Positions 25,504 through 35,110 are shown, counted from the stretch's first letter. The stretch is 64,000 nucleotides of DNA from Streptomyces globosus (GCF_003325375.1 NZ_CP030862.1:2421501-2485500), one strand, 5' to 3'. Numbers and translations are program-made. Notes: a model not told the origin generated them from the letters alone.

Positions 25504-25625
25504 CAGAAGTCCATCCATCACAAATCCGGCTGGGCCACCTTGCCGCCGCCAAGCACGCCGGCCGTGGCTGGGGCTGCACCTGCGGCGCGGACAACCCCAG
25601 CGACCACGACAACATCAGCGCTTGA
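25500..25625 (+). CDS. 41-aa Cys-containing small protein, coupled to the HTH gene
   Basis: GTG 25500 overlaps the HTH stop as GTGA and the frame ends at TGA 25625. The protein has GRGWGCTCGADNPSDHDN, with a Cys-x-Cys pair. The coupling is the main support. It overlaps the 3' end of the opposing pentapeptide gene by 11 bp. Confidence 0.55.
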   Translation: MTEVHPSQIRLGHLAAAKHAGRGWGCTCGADNPSDHDNISA

Positions 25626-26955
25626 TGCGGCCACGGATGGCAAGGACGGCGAGGGCGAGGAGGGCGGGTTCGAGGACGCGGGAGGTCATCTCGATGTAGG
25701 TCCCGATGGTGGTCAGGTCCTGGCCGCTGGAGCGGAAGACCACGGAGTTGAGCGTGACGTTCAGGGCCTTGTCGAAGCGTTTGCCGGTGAACCTGTCCCC
25801 GGTGGGGTTCTTCACGTCCTGCTTGTCGATGACGAAGGTGACGGTGCCGCCGCCCGCCGGGACGGTGCCGGTGGCTTTCTGCTTCGGGGACGACATCGGC
25901 AGGCCGAAGGCCATCAGCAGCACGACGGTGGCGACCATGGCCGCGGCGAGCCAGCCCAGGGCGCGGCCGGCGCGCAGACCGTAGCCGGAGAGCAGCCAGT
26001 ACGCCCACAGCAGGCGGCGTTCAGCTTTCGGAGTGCCGCTGCGGTCGTGCCGGCGCATCTCGCACTCGCCGTAGCAGAAGCCGGCGGCCCCGGGTTCGTT
26101 CTTGCCGTCCTCGAACGCCTTGCGGAGCTGCCGGTACAGGGGGGCGATGTCGTCGGGGTCCGGGGTAAGGACGGGGTCGGGGTGGTGCAGGCCGGTACGC
26201 CACCGGCCGAGCTCGGGCGGAGCGCCGACGGGGACAGAGAGCTGTCCGGCGGTCTGCGCCCGCCAGTGCTGCTCCTCGGCCAGCGTGCGCCGACGGGTCC
26301 AGCGGACCGGGGATATGCCCTTGCGGTGCCAGCCGGTGGGGGTGGAAGCGAGGGTGGTGCGGCCCTCCAGCCGGAGCTGGTCGAGGTGGAAGGCCCCGGA
26401 GAACAGGCAGTCGGACAGGTCGGTGTCGGTCAGCACCAGATGCGCGGCGTCCACCCCCTGCACCGACACCACTCGCACCGCCCCGCTCCCCGACAACGTG
26501 CTCTCGTCCACGATCGCGGTGAGGGCGAGAGGGGCCTCGAACACCGCATGCCCAAGATCCACAGAAGCATGGCGAACCCGGACGGTCGCGGTCGACTGCC
26601 AACGGGTCCGCGTACACATCACCTGTCTCGCCGCGACCTCCAGCATTACCGGTGCCCCGAACACCGCTCCCGACAAATCCACCGTCCCCCCGCACACCAC
26701 CGGGCCCCACCACGAAGTCACCAAGAACTGCACCTCGCCGAACCAGGCGTTGCTGGAGAACCGCGCCCTGTCAAACCAGGCAGTGCCGGAGAACTGCGCC
26801 AGGTCGAACCCGGCCTCTCTGGAGAACCGCGCCCGGTCGAACCTGGCGGTGCCGGAGAACTGCGCCCGGCTGAACCCGGCCATGCCGGAGAACTGCGCTT
26901 CGCTGAACCAGGCGTCGCCGGTCCAGTCATCGGCCCCCTTTGACCGCCCGGACAC
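25615..26955 (-). CDS. Pentapeptide-repeat membrane protein, 5' end replaced by an IS fragment
   Basis: The frame from GTG 26955 encodes 446 aa. Residues about 12-75 are pentapeptide repeats (AQFSG, ARFDR, ARFSR). A soluble middle follows, then two membrane segments (ALGWLAAAMVATVVLLMAFG and LEPALLALAVLAI). The first residues come from an IS5-type transposase reading DSVSVRAVKGG in another frame, so the original N terminus was lost at about 26943. Whether the remaining protein is made is uncertain. Pentapeptide proteins often resist toxins or scaffold membranes. Confidence 0.65.
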   Translation of the reverse strand: MSGRSKGADDWTGDAWFSEAQFSGMAGFSRAQFSGTARFDRARFSREAGFDLAQFSGTAWFDRARFSSNAWFGEVQFLVTSWWGPVVCGGTVDLSGAVFGAPVMLEVAARQVMCTRTRWQSTATVRVRHASVDLGHAVFEAPLALTAIVDESTLSGSGAVRVVSVQGVDAAHLVLTDTDLSDCLFSGAFHLDQLRLEGRTTLASTPTGWHRKGISPVRWTRRRTLAEEQHWRAQTAGQLSVPVGAPPELGRWRTGLHHPDPVLTPDPDDIAPLYRQLRKAFEDGKNEPGAAGFCYGECEMRRHDRSGTPKAERRLLWAYWLLSGYGLRAGRALGWLAAAMVATVVLLMAFGLPMSSPKQKATGTVPAGGGTVTFVIDKQDVKNPTGDRFTGKRFDKALNVTLNSVVFRSSGQDLTTIGTYIEMTSRVLEPALLALAVLAIRGRIKR

Positions 26956-27290
26956 TGACCGAGTCGATCGCGCAGCGCGACCAGTCCAGCTCGCCGTTCA
27001 CACCAAGTCGATCGAGGACCACACGGTGCAGCTTGGCCCAGACCCGCGCCGTTGACCAGTCTGCGAAACGCCGGTGCACCGTCTGCCAGGAGGCACCGAA
27101 GACCGGCGGCAACTGCCGCCAAGTACAGCCCGAGGGGCGACGAAGATGATCGCGGCCAGGACCGCACGGTCGTCGCACCGCCGCCGACCTCCGCCTTGAG
27201 CACGTATCGGCGGCTCCGGCGCCACGTCCTGGAAGATCTCCCACAGCCCGTCCGGCACCAGTCGTTCAACCATGTCCATGCCCGGAGCAA
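26930..27290 (-). pseudogene. IS5-family transposase fragment (N-terminal part, frameshifted)
   Basis: LVPDGLWEIFQDVAPEPP in one frame, then LPPVFGASWQTVHRRFADW and GELDWSRCAIDSVSVRAVKGG in another, are the N-terminal domain and first catalytic Asp region of IS5-type transposases. The rest is missing and joins directly to the pentapeptide gene. Confidence 0.85.
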
Positions 27291-27304
27291 CGATCTATCG
27301 CCAA

Positions 27305-28603
27305 TCAAGACACCGCCCTACTGTGCTTGCCCGCGGGCTTCGCGGCGAGGGCCTGCTGCTCGACGTGCCGTGCCGCGATGTACAGGCCCTCGCGGTTCAG
27401 GTGCCGCGAGTAGCTCGAGTCGAGGTAGAGCACGGGCACATCGCCGGCGGCCTTCAGAAGCGCAGGGTGCAGCAGGTGCTTGATGGGGCCCGAGCCGCCG
27501 CCGTAGACGTAGACGACCTCGGTCGTCGCACCGGCCTGGGAGAGGACGTCGCCGAAGGAAGAGACGATCTCGTCGACCAGGTAGCCGGCCTCGTCCTCGA
27601 CGAAGCCGACGGCGCGCTGGTGACGATTCCTCACCAGCACAGACGGCTTCGCGTGGAGGAAGTCCGCCAGCTGCTTGCGCGAGGAGAACTGCAGCGTGGC
27701 GTCCGACTCACTCATGCGCTCCATGGCGTTCATCAGCGCGGTGCCGTAGCCCTCGTCGAGCGTGGCTGCCGCCTCGGGGTTGAAACGCCCATCGGTGAAG
27801 ACCGGGAAGTTCACGGTGCCCTCACCGACATCGACACCGATGGTGTTCTGCACCGCCACCAGATCGGAGGCCGAGACCCCTTCCACCACGGATGCGTCGC
27901 GAGTGCGCAGATCATCGAGAAGAGCCTGGGCCAGCGGTTCGCCCTTGTCGGTGATGGCGAACTGCGCGGAGGCACCCTCGGCCATCACCTGAACGTCGAC
28001 GAACTGCAGGCGCACCGAGACCGGGGTGCTGAAGTTCTTGATCGTCACCAGGTGCACCGCGGGGTCGGAGCTGCCCAGCAGGCCGATGAACTCTGCGGCG
28101 TAGGCGTGGCGGCGCGCGACGAACTCGGAGATCGGTAGCGCCAGGCCGGCGCGTACCTGCACGCGCAGCTCGTGAGCGGGCAGCGCGCCGTTCTCGCGGA
28201 CGTAGTCGCGCAGGGCCTTCGCGGCGAAGACACCCAGGACCAGGACCTTGCTCAGCTCCTGATCAGCCTTGGAGTGCTTGCCCAGTACCTCGAACTCGGT
28301 GAACTTCGAGCCGCGCACGCTCAGCGCTGCCCGGCCGAAGATCCGGCGGTCCGACGCCGCCACCAGGGTTGTGGTGAGGGAGCAGTCGATCTGGTTGTAG
28401 AAGTCTCCGGCCATCACGGAGGCCGCATCCGCGTCGGGGAGCGGCACCTTCGGCGAGGTGCGGGACGTCGAGACGACTGCGCTGGGCAGATCGATCTCGT
28501 CGAAGATCTCCCGCTTCGTATTCTGGATGACGCCCTTGACGTAGCCGTTGCCGACGTCGATGCCGCCGGTGAGGGTGATGATGTCGTTGCTGTTGGCGCT
28601 CAT
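27305..28603 (-). CDS. ParM/StbA-like actin-type plasmid segregation ATPase
   Basis: 432 aa from ATG 28603. All three actin-fold nucleotide signatures are present: phosphate-1 GGIDVGNGYVKGVI (residues 13-26), phosphate-2 IGVDVGEGTVNFPVF (about 252) and the adenosine line YVYGGGSGPIKHLL (about 355). Such proteins polymerise with ATP and push plasmid copies apart when capped by a ParR-DNA complex. The gene upstream encodes a ParR-like protein. The C-terminal basic tail ends AGKHSRAVS. Confidence 0.85.
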   Translation of the reverse strand: MSANSNDIITLTGGIDVGNGYVKGVIQNTKREIFDEIDLPSAVVSTSRTSPKVPLPDADAASVMAGDFYNQIDCSLTTTLVAASDRRIFGRAALSVRGSKFTEFEVLGKHSKADQELSKVLVLGVFAAKALRDYVRENGALPAHELRVQVRAGLALPISEFVARRHAYAAEFIGLLGSSDPAVHLVTIKNFSTPVSVRLQFVDVQVMAEGASAQFAITDKGEPLAQALLDDLRTRDASVVEGVSASDLVAVQNTIGVDVGEGTVNFPVFTDGRFNPEAAATLDEGYGTALMNAMERMSESDATLQFSSRKQLADFLHAKPSVLVRNRHQRAVGFVEDEAGYLVDEIVSSFGDVLSQAGATTEVVYVYGGGSGPIKHLLHPALLKAAGDVPVLYLDSSYSRHLNREGLYIAARHVEQQALAAKPAGKHSRAVS

Positions 28604-28661
28604 GAATTCGGTCCCTCGGTGTCTGTGTCGTCTGCCTGGAAAATGAGATTCACCGCGTCAC

Positions 28662-29129
28662 TCAGCGCCGAGTACTCGCCATGATTTCGTCAATGGAGGC
28701 CTGCTTCGGAGGCTCCGGGTTCGGGCCGGTGGCACTTACCGCAGGGTCCTCGACCGTCTCAACAGGTGTTGCAACCGGCTCGGGTCGGGCCACCGGCGCT
28801 GGTGCCGTCTTCTCGACGACGGCGTCGGCCTGGTCGGAGACCACGGGCTGTGGCCGCCGAACGGGCATGGCGGCCGGACGGCGCTCGGTGACCGCCTCGT
28901 CGTCCTCGCGCTGCTCGGTGCTCTCCAGGGGCGGCCGGCCGCGACGCGGCAGCTGCTCGACGGGCTTGTAGTAGACGTCGACGTATCCGTCGCGCTGAAT
29001 GGACTCCCGAATGAGCAGTCGCAGCGACTGCGAGATGTTCTCCTGCTGATCGAGCCACTCGATCACCGAGGTGTCGGCAGCGGGCACGGTCCAGCGGACC
29101 TTGCGAGGTTCACTCGGCCGATTCGCCAT
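28662..29129 (-). CDS. ParR-like centromere-binding protein
   Basis: 155 aa from ATG 29129, with AGGTGG upstream. The N-terminal 55 residues (VRWTVPAADTSVIEWLDQQE and then SQSLRLLIRESIQRDG) fit the ribbon-helix-helix domain of ParR. The remainder is a long Pro/Glu/Ala-rich tail ending in a short helix (SIDEIMASTRR) that would meet ParM, as ParR C-terminal tails do. It precedes the ParM-like gene by 58 bp, the normal parR-parM pairing except that parR comes first. Confidence 0.75.
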   Translation of the reverse strand: MANRPSEPRKVRWTVPAADTSVIEWLDQQENISQSLRLLIRESIQRDGYVDVYYKPVEQLPRRGRPPLESTEQREDDEAVTERRPAAMPVRRPQPVVSDQADAVVEKTAPAPVARPEPVATPVETVEDPAVSATGPNPEPPKQASIDEIMASTRR

Positions 29130-29439
29130 CGCACCCACCTCGCCCTGCCACTCGCTCCTGCACTCCATCCGGTCGTTCGCGGGATGTCTCTCGCTTTGTC
29201 ACATGGACTCACCACCCTTCATGTTCTCTTTTGAATGTGAATCGCTATGAGTCGACTCTAGTGTCCCTGTCGAAGCCCATGCAAGTCCCACTCGATACAC
29301 GAGTCAGGCTCCATTGGTGTCGTAAGTCGTCTCTGGTGGTGGCGCCCGTGAGACGCCGCAGTGCCCCTGCCGGAGACGGCTGGGCGCAAGCCGGGGGCGC
29401 CATGCGCCCATGAGCCCCCCGTGCAACGCAGCAAGGGCT

Positions 29440-29700
29440 CGCACGGGACACCTGCGAGACACCTGGCGTCAGGGCGTGGTCTCGGGTGAGCCGCACGGGG
29501 GCACACGCAGGCTTCCACTCGTGTCCCGACTGTGTCTCGTGAGAGACACCACCCGGCTTCCCGATGCAGATGTGTCCTCCGAGGGCACTGTGTGCGACAC
29601 GGGGGCGGCACCGTTGGGGCGCGCGCGAGATGCCGTGCGGACACGCGTGGGACTTCGAGGGACCCAGGAGCAGCAGTCGGTGTTTCGTACGTGTCCCGGT
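29440..29700. repeat. Array of GACAC/GTGTC boxes, candidate centromere (parC-like)
   Basis: Nine GACAC or GTGTC boxes start at 29447, 29458, 29521, 29532, 29545, 29572, 29596, 29640 and 29691. The first two and the next two pairs are spaced exactly 11 bp and lie in longer matches (CGGGACACCTG, CGAGACACCTG). Roughly 0.5 would be expected by chance. They lie upstream of the ParR-like gene. Confidence 0.5.
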
Positions 29701-29749
29701 CACGGCCCCTGCACGTTCCGATGGGTCACCGCAGAGACGCGAGGTGAGC

Positions 29750-31240
29750 GCTGATCCACGGGGCCGCGAGGCCTGACCGCACCCCTTGCTGCAGCCCTCC
29801 GGCGGGTACGTTGCGACGGTCACGGACGCCGGCGGAGCGTGGCCGGCACAGCTCTGAGCGGGACACCGACGCAGTGCCGGTGCGGCGGTCGGCACAGGGG
29901 CGTCATCGACCCGACGAGGTCACGCAGAGAGAGAAGGGTCGAAGGGGGGAGTAGGCCCCCACGCCCAGCGAGCGTGGGAGGAACGACGTGCTTGCGCAGC
30001 ATGGGCCGCGGGGGTGGAAGAGGCTCGGAGGCATCACTGTGGAGGCCACCGCCTGGAGGAAGGCGACAACGCTCCGATACCCCTCGAGCTGCTCGCTGTG
30101 CCCGATGGGCAGATGGTCGCAGCAGCCGGGGCTCTCTTCTTCCGATGCGTCCACGAGAGACCGCCCCGGGCTTGCCGTGCAAGCGCGAACGAAACACGGC
30201 CGGGGCCGGATCGTGTCGACAAGGCAGTGCCGAACGCCCGCCTCGGCCGAGGTGCGTGACGTGCGCCGGCACGCTGCCGCAGCAGCACCGGAGCAACGAC
30301 TGCGGCACAGCAAAGCCAGGTTGGTGCAGTCGGCGCAGCACGATGGTGCGAGGCCGGCTGCGCCGTCAGCGGCGAGCGATGAAGTCGAGCGTCATCCACG
30401 GCCGGAGCGACGGCGCGAGAGGACGGATCCGCTGCTGGGCGAGGGCTGTGCCGCCCGCGGCGGCAAGGGGATTCACCGGAGCTGTGCCCCGTCGCGAGCA
30501 GACCCGTACCCCGCCTCGTTCGTGCCTCACGAGGTTGGCTCGGCACGGGGGTACGGCCTTATCCCGAACGGCAAAACAGCAGTACCGCCCGAAGACGTGA
30601 TGACCAGGGGAGACAGCCTGCCCCGTACCCCCGCTGAACGAAACGGGGGAGGGGTACGAGTCGAGAGGGTACGGCCCGTTTCCCCTGATGTTCCAGGCTT
30701 TCGCCACTGCTCCAGCCGGGGAACGGTGGGATGGCGACAGAGAAGTGAAAGGGCATAAGGGAATCTGATAACACGTGTCCTGAGGACCCTCGCTCCGCTC
30801 GGCCTCTTCACTCCGCTCCGATGACGTGTCAGACATGGCCGAGGGGTCCCAGAGGTCGATTGGCTCGCCGGTCCGTCGGTCGCCGGAGCCTCCTCTGGCC
30901 ATGCCGGCCCTGCGCTTGAGAGACGACCCCCGACACCGCCCCGCCGCAGTCGTCCACAGACGTGTGGGCAGGGGCGAACGGTGCGGTGGTGGATGGGCGG
31001 GCACGCAGGGCCTGGCGCAGCCGAGAAGTGACGCATCGCGCGGTGGCCGGCAGTGCGATCCGGCCCGGGGTAGATCACCCCAGCGGAACCTTCCGGGTCG
31101 TCAGCCGACAGGGCCGCCACGGGAGCTGGGCTGAACATCGAGATCGCGCGGACCCGCCGGGGTCCGCACTCGATGGTCGCTACTCCACTCGAGTCCACGA
31201 AGAGGCACACCACGACATGGCCCCGGCCTGAACTCGTCCT
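29750..31240. other. Long stretch without a convincing gene
   Basis: Many open frames exist but none has coding-like third positions, a ribosome site or a recognisable motif. It holds the GGGGTACG array (30503-30676). A replication or transfer origin could lie here, but nothing proves it. Confidence 0.5.
30503..30676. repeat. Five GGGGTACG-type boxes
   Basis: GGGGTACG or GGGTACGG and their complements occur at 30503-30513, 30547-30558, 30621-30632, 30651-30658 and 30667-30676 in mixed orientation, in a gene-free region. They are iteron- or operator-like. Confidence 0.5.
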
Positions 31241-31303
31241 GCGATGGAGGAGCCCGCTGCGTGCCGAAGTTGTAGAAGTCAAACAGCGAAGCCGTTGCCG
31301 AGG

Positions 31304-31456
31304 ATGCGCTCCGGCGAAGTCGGGGACGTCGACGACGTCGACTCGACTGACGACGAGAACAGCACGGTCGTCACCGTGAACATCCCCCGCAGCGGTGACG
31401 CAATGTACATCGTCCACCTCATGCCGATGTGTGGTGACGATCGGATTCGCGTCTAG
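31304..31456 (+). CDS. Possible 50-aa acidic small protein
   Basis: ATG 31304 to TAG 31456. It has an acidic start (DVDDVDSTDDENS) followed by VVTVNIPRSGDAMYIVHLMP, with coding-like third positions in the second half. The ribosome site is poor. An in-frame ATG at 31244 would extend it. Confidence 0.35.
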   Translation: MRSGEVGDVDDVDSTDDENSTVVTVNIPRSGDAMYIVHLMPMCGDDRIRV

Positions 31457-31610
31457 CTCCAACGGGAGAAGGACTGGCCGTGATCGGGTCCAGTACCGGG
31501 CGGCCGGAATGGGGCAGCGGCACGCAGGCCGCCGCGCCGGCACAGAGGCCAGGACCGCGGCTCTCGACTCCAGCTGTGGAGACCGCCGAGTCACCAGGAG
31601 AGGAGAATCG

Positions 31611-32056
31611 AATGATTGCTGAAATGATTCGAGAATCGTTCTCGCACGTCGTCCTGGTCGCCGGTTCCCGCAGCTGGAACGAGGCGAAGAGCATGCGTAA
31701 GGCGTTCGACGACGCCTGGCGCGGCCGTGGGCCCAGGAACGTCACCCGGCCGGTGCCTCTTTCGGAGCACTGTCCAAGGGGCTGACGCGAGGGTGGAACC
31801 GATGTGCGGGACGCAGGCTCGGAGCTCATCATCTTTCCCGCCGACTGGTCGGCCCGGAAGCAGCCGGATTCCAGCAGAACCAGCAGGTGGTCGACGCCGC
31901 CCGGGCCTTCCGCGAGGCCGGGGCTCAGGTACTGTGCACGGCCTTCCGCGACCTCTGCCGGAAGCCCGGATGCCCGAAGCGAAGCCAGGAGCAGCTCATG
32001 CCGGATGTGCCGGGCACTTCTCGCACGGCACCATCCGCTGCACGGCTCGAGTGTGA
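31611..32056 (+). pseudogene. SLOG/DUF2493 family gene broken by frameshifts
   Basis: ATG 31611 has a good AGGAG site. HVVLVAGSRSWNEAKSM and HCPRGADA match the nucleotide-binding start of SLOG/DUF2493 proteins. The same protein continues in other frames as GSELIIFPADWSARK, then FQQNQQVVDAARAFREAG, then GHFSHGTIRC. At least three frame changes are needed. The family binds nucleotide-derived ligands and is common on phages and plasmids. Confidence 0.7.
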
Positions 32057-32108
32057 GCAGTGTGAGCTGTGGGGACCACATGTGATCCATCCGGTCTGAA
32101 GACGCGCG

Positions 32109-32138
32109 AGGGGCCCTGCAGTGTGCTGCAGGGCCCCT
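32109..32138. terminator. Bidirectional-type hairpin between convergent genes
   Basis: The 13-bp perfect stem AGGGGCCCTGCAG / CTGCAGGGCCCCT with a 4-base loop lies between the SLOG remnant and the convergent Lsr2 gene. Confidence 0.85.
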
Positions 32139-32187
32139 TGGGGGTGAATGAGAGAAATCGGCCCGGAGGCGAGCATCAGGCTCGGCG

Positions 32188-32523
32188 CTAGTTGCTCCGA
32201 TCGATGCCGTGAGCCTCGTCGTAGGCCTTCATGACCTTCTTCGGGATGCGCCCCCGATCCGCGAACTCGTAGCCCTCTTCCTTGGCCCACGCGCGGATCT
32301 TGTCTCGCTCCTCGGCAGTCGTCTCAGGTACGACTCGCTTCTTGGGCGCAGGCTTCCCGGCTTTCCGGCTGACCTCCAGGTACGACTTCAGCGCAGCCTC
32401 AAGGGCCTTCTTCTCCTCAGCTGTGAGGTCGACTTCGTACCAGGTGTCTCCCAGGCCGAAGGTCACGGTAGCCGCATCCGGCTTACCGCTGAGATCTGAC
32501 TCGACAATGCTTCGAATAGCCAT
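32188..32523 (-). CDS. lsr2: Lsr2-family nucleoid protein
   Basis: 111 aa from ATG 32523. The N-terminal dimerisation part has TVTFGLGDTWYEVDLTAEEK and the C-terminal DNA-binding part has KIRAWAKEEGYEFADRGRIP followed by KKVMKAYDEAHG. The AT-hook-like RGR sits exactly where Lsr2 has it. Lsr2 binds AT-rich foreign DNA and silences it. A plasmid copy may lower the fitness cost of the element or silence its own genes. The -10-like TACCCT lies seven bases before the ATG, with TTCCAA 17 bp further up, so the mRNA may be leaderless. Confidence 0.9.
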   Translation of the reverse strand: MAIRSIVESDLSGKPDAATVTFGLGDTWYEVDLTAEEKKALEAALKSYLEVSRKAGKPAPKKRVVPETTAEERDKIRAWAKEEGYEFADRGRIPKKVMKAYDEAHGIDRSN

Positions 32524-32733
32524 ACCAGTGAGGGTAGCCGATGCGCAAGGACTTTGGAAAGCCTGTCGAACTCATTCGATATAAGTGCGCCATTTGGAAC
32601 ACGAATGAGGCTCAAAGATGCTGGTGAATCGGCAGAAGGAGTGACTGTTACTGCTAAAATCGCAGCAACGTTGCAAGGGTGTCTCGTACCTCGTTCTCCA
32701 CCGACCAGCGACCTCATCGAGAGGGCCTCCACC

Positions 32734-33290
32734 ATGTCCACGCTTCATGCCGCCGACGACCACTCGCTCACCGACGAGGACATCGACCTCTTCACGCCGC
32801 TGTGTCAGCGCACAGGATGGTCGGATCAGTACCTGACGGAGAACGAGCCGATATCAACGGCCACCGCAGTGTCGCCGCCGCGCGTGTCCCGGGCTGGACG
32901 ACGTTGGTGACCGACCACCACGAGGAGTTCGCGCCGGGCTCGACCGCGGACATCACTGTCGACCCGCGCCGGATCGACGAGGCCTACGCCCACACCGGGG
33001 TCTGCGGTGCCCACGTCCTCTGCGAGGCGATCGAGGCATACACCTGCGTGCACCGGCCCGAGAAGCGCTGGGAGACCCGCCTGCTGCGTCTGCTCGCCGG
33101 GCTCGGCACTGTCTCCGACGTCATGCCCGTGCTGTACGCGAACCGCCGGCCGGTGCGCGATGCGATCTCGATTGCCCGCCCGCTGCGCGTCGCCGCGCCG
33201 AAGACCATCCCCCATCCCTGGAGCGGGTTCGACGCCGACCCCGATGCCATCGACATCGAGCAGTCGATACAGATCACCACGGGTGCTTGA
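32734..33290 (+). pseudogene. Frameshifted gene of unknown function
   Basis: ATG 32734 begins MSTLHAADDHSLTDEDIDLF with AGAGGG upstream. Near 32850 the coding signal passes to another frame, which continues as DINGHRSVAAARVPGWTTLV to TGA 33290. The combined protein would be about 185 aa. No motif is recognised. If the shift is a sequencing error the gene is intact. Confidence 0.5.
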
Positions 33291-33309
33291 GCCCGTACAG
33301 GAGGAGACC

Positions 33310-34113
33310 ATGACGACGCCACCGACCACTTCGCGTCTGCTCGGCATCGGGTGGTGCGCCCTCGTGCCGTTCGCCGTCGTCGCGGTCTACCTCGGTCTGG
33401 GCACCGTCGCAGTCAGCCTCATCGGAGAGCCCATCGTCGCGACCTGCGTCCTGGGCATGCTTGTGGTCATCCTGGTCGGCTCAGTGAGGATCCAGCGGCC
33501 CCAGTGGCTCGCGCATGCGCCGGCCCCGCGGCCGCGCGTGGAAGTTCCGCGCTTCGGGCGGACCGCCGTCGGCTGCGCCGTTCTGGCATTCCTCGCCGGG
33601 CAGTCGACGGCCTTGTGGATCTACGCCACGACCGGGTCCGCGGGCTTCGACGCGTCGAACCAGACGAGGCACGCGGCCGGAGTGCTGACGACCCTGCTGC
33701 TCGCCATGGTCGCGGCTCCTGCGGGGGAGGAGGCCCTGTTCCGGGGGCTGGTCTACCCCTTGCTGCGCAAGCGGGTGAGCATCCTCGCTTCCACGCTGGT
33801 CACCGCCGTGGTGTTCGGCCTGCTGCACGGCAACGCCGTGCAGTTCGCCTCGACCCTGCCATTGGCGGTGCTCCTGGCCCTGATCTACGAACACACGCGC
33901 GTGCTGTGGCCCTGTGTGCTCCTGCACCTGGGCTTCAACCTCGCTGCCGCCCTTGTCCCGGCACAGGTGCTCTTCCCTCTGGCGAACCCCGTCTCCGCGG
34001 CGCTCCTGTACCTGGCTTTCGCCGGCTGTGCCTTTGGGCTCTACCGGCGGGTCGCCGGCTTGACTGCGCCAGGCGCGGTCAAGGCCTCGGGAGGCGAGTC
34101 CGCGATGCAGTGA
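33310..34113 (+). CDS. CPBP-family intramembrane glutamic protease
   Basis: 267 aa from ATG 33310, with GGAGGAG upstream. At least six membrane segments are visible. The three family motifs are complete: AGEEALFRGLVYP (EExxxR), FGLLHGN (FxxxH) and LLHLGFN (HxxxN). Members include CAAX-processing enzymes and bacteriocin self-immunity proteins. It follows the frameshifted gene by 19 bp and may have been in its operon. Confidence 0.85.
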   Translation: MTTPPTTSRLLGIGWCALVPFAVVAVYLGLGTVAVSLIGEPIVATCVLGMLVVILVGSVRIQRPQWLAHAPAPRPRVEVPRFGRTAVGCAVLAFLAGQSTALWIYATTGSAGFDASNQTRHAAGVLTTLLLAMVAAPAGEEALFRGLVYPLLRKRVSILASTLVTAVVFGLLHGNAVQFASTLPLAVLLALIYEHTRVLWPCVLLHLGFNLAAALVPAQVLFPLANPVSAALLYLAFAGCAFGLYRRVAGLTAPGAVKASGGESAMQ

Positions 34114-34139
34114 GCGAGGTACTCAGCCTTTTCTGAAAA

Positions 34140-34440
34140 CGATGTTGCCAAGGTCCTGACGTCCATGCCGGGGATCGGCATCAGGACCGAGGGCGCATCC
34201 TCATCGACGTCGGCGACGGATCCGGCGCCCAAACGAGCCTTCCTCTCTCTGCGTTCGCTGCCCCGGCCAACCGACCTCCCGCAGCTGATGCGACAAGAAG
34301 ATCAGTCAAGGGGGCCGGCACGCCCAAGCCCTCCTCTGCCTCGCCAGACGCCGAGCCGACATCCTCTTCGCGATGCTCCGAGACGGCACCTTCTACGAAC
34401 CCACCCCGCCCCATCAGCTGGAACCACCTCTTCGGGGTAC
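34140..34440 (+). pseudogene. IS110-family transposase, C-terminal remnant
   Basis: VAKVLTSMPGIGIRTEGRIL and ALLCLARRRADILFAMLRDG followed by TFYEP are the hallmark C-terminal blocks of IS110/IS117 transposases. The frame is interrupted and the N-terminal part is absent. Confidence 0.85.
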
Positions 34441-34505
34441 CCGTTGATGCGCGAGCACGGTGCCACCGCCGAGGCCGACACAGTCAACGCCTGCGGAGGC
34501 ATGCG

Positions 34506-35110
34506 ATGTCGGGCACCGAAGGCACAGGCGTCTTCCTCGGAATGGACGTCGGCAGGACCGCCCCCACGGCCACGGGCTCACCCCGGCCGGGAAGAAGGTC
34601 TTCGACAAGCCGATGCCCAACAGCGAACCGAAGCTGCGCGCCGTCTTCGAAGAGCTCAAGGCCAAGTTCGCCACCGCCCTGGCCATCGTGGTAGCCCGCC
34701 TCGATCGGCGCCCTGCCCCTGACCGTCGCCCGCGACGCCGGCTGCGTGGGCGCCTACCTGCCCGGGCTCGCCATGCGACGGATCGCCTACCTCTACCGGG
34801 CGAGGCGAAAGCCGGTGCGAAGGACGCGGCAGTGATCGCGGATGCGGTCCGGACAACGCCGCACAGCCTGCGCCCGCTCGAGCTGACCGACGAAATCACC
34901 GCCGAACTCACCGCCCTGAAAGGCTTCGGCCAGGACCTCGCCGCAGAAGCCACCCGCACCAGCGACCGGATACGCGGCCTGCTCATCCGGTTCCACGCAT
35001 GACTGGAAGCTGGTCCTGGGTCTACGGCCGGACCACCCTGCCGTCAGCCGGCCCGTCGAGCGCCACGGATCCCCGGCCGCACTGCGCAAGGCCGCCCCCA
35101 GTCGGACGTC
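34506..35110 (+). pseudogene. IS110-family transposase, N-terminal remnant
   Basis: VFLGMDVGRTA is the RuvC-like start, then after a frameshift GLTPAGKKVFDKPMPNSEPK, then YLPGLAMRRIA, then EAKAGAKDAAVIADAVRTTP and LTDEITAELTALKGFGQDLA. This is the N-terminal half of another IS110-type transposase, out of frame at several points and cut after about 35110. Confidence 0.85.

Noticed and set aside
29750-31240. Several open frames of 100-350 codons on both strands
   Set aside because: None has a ribosome site, a recognisable motif or coding-like codon positions; in GC-rich DNA such frames arise by chance.
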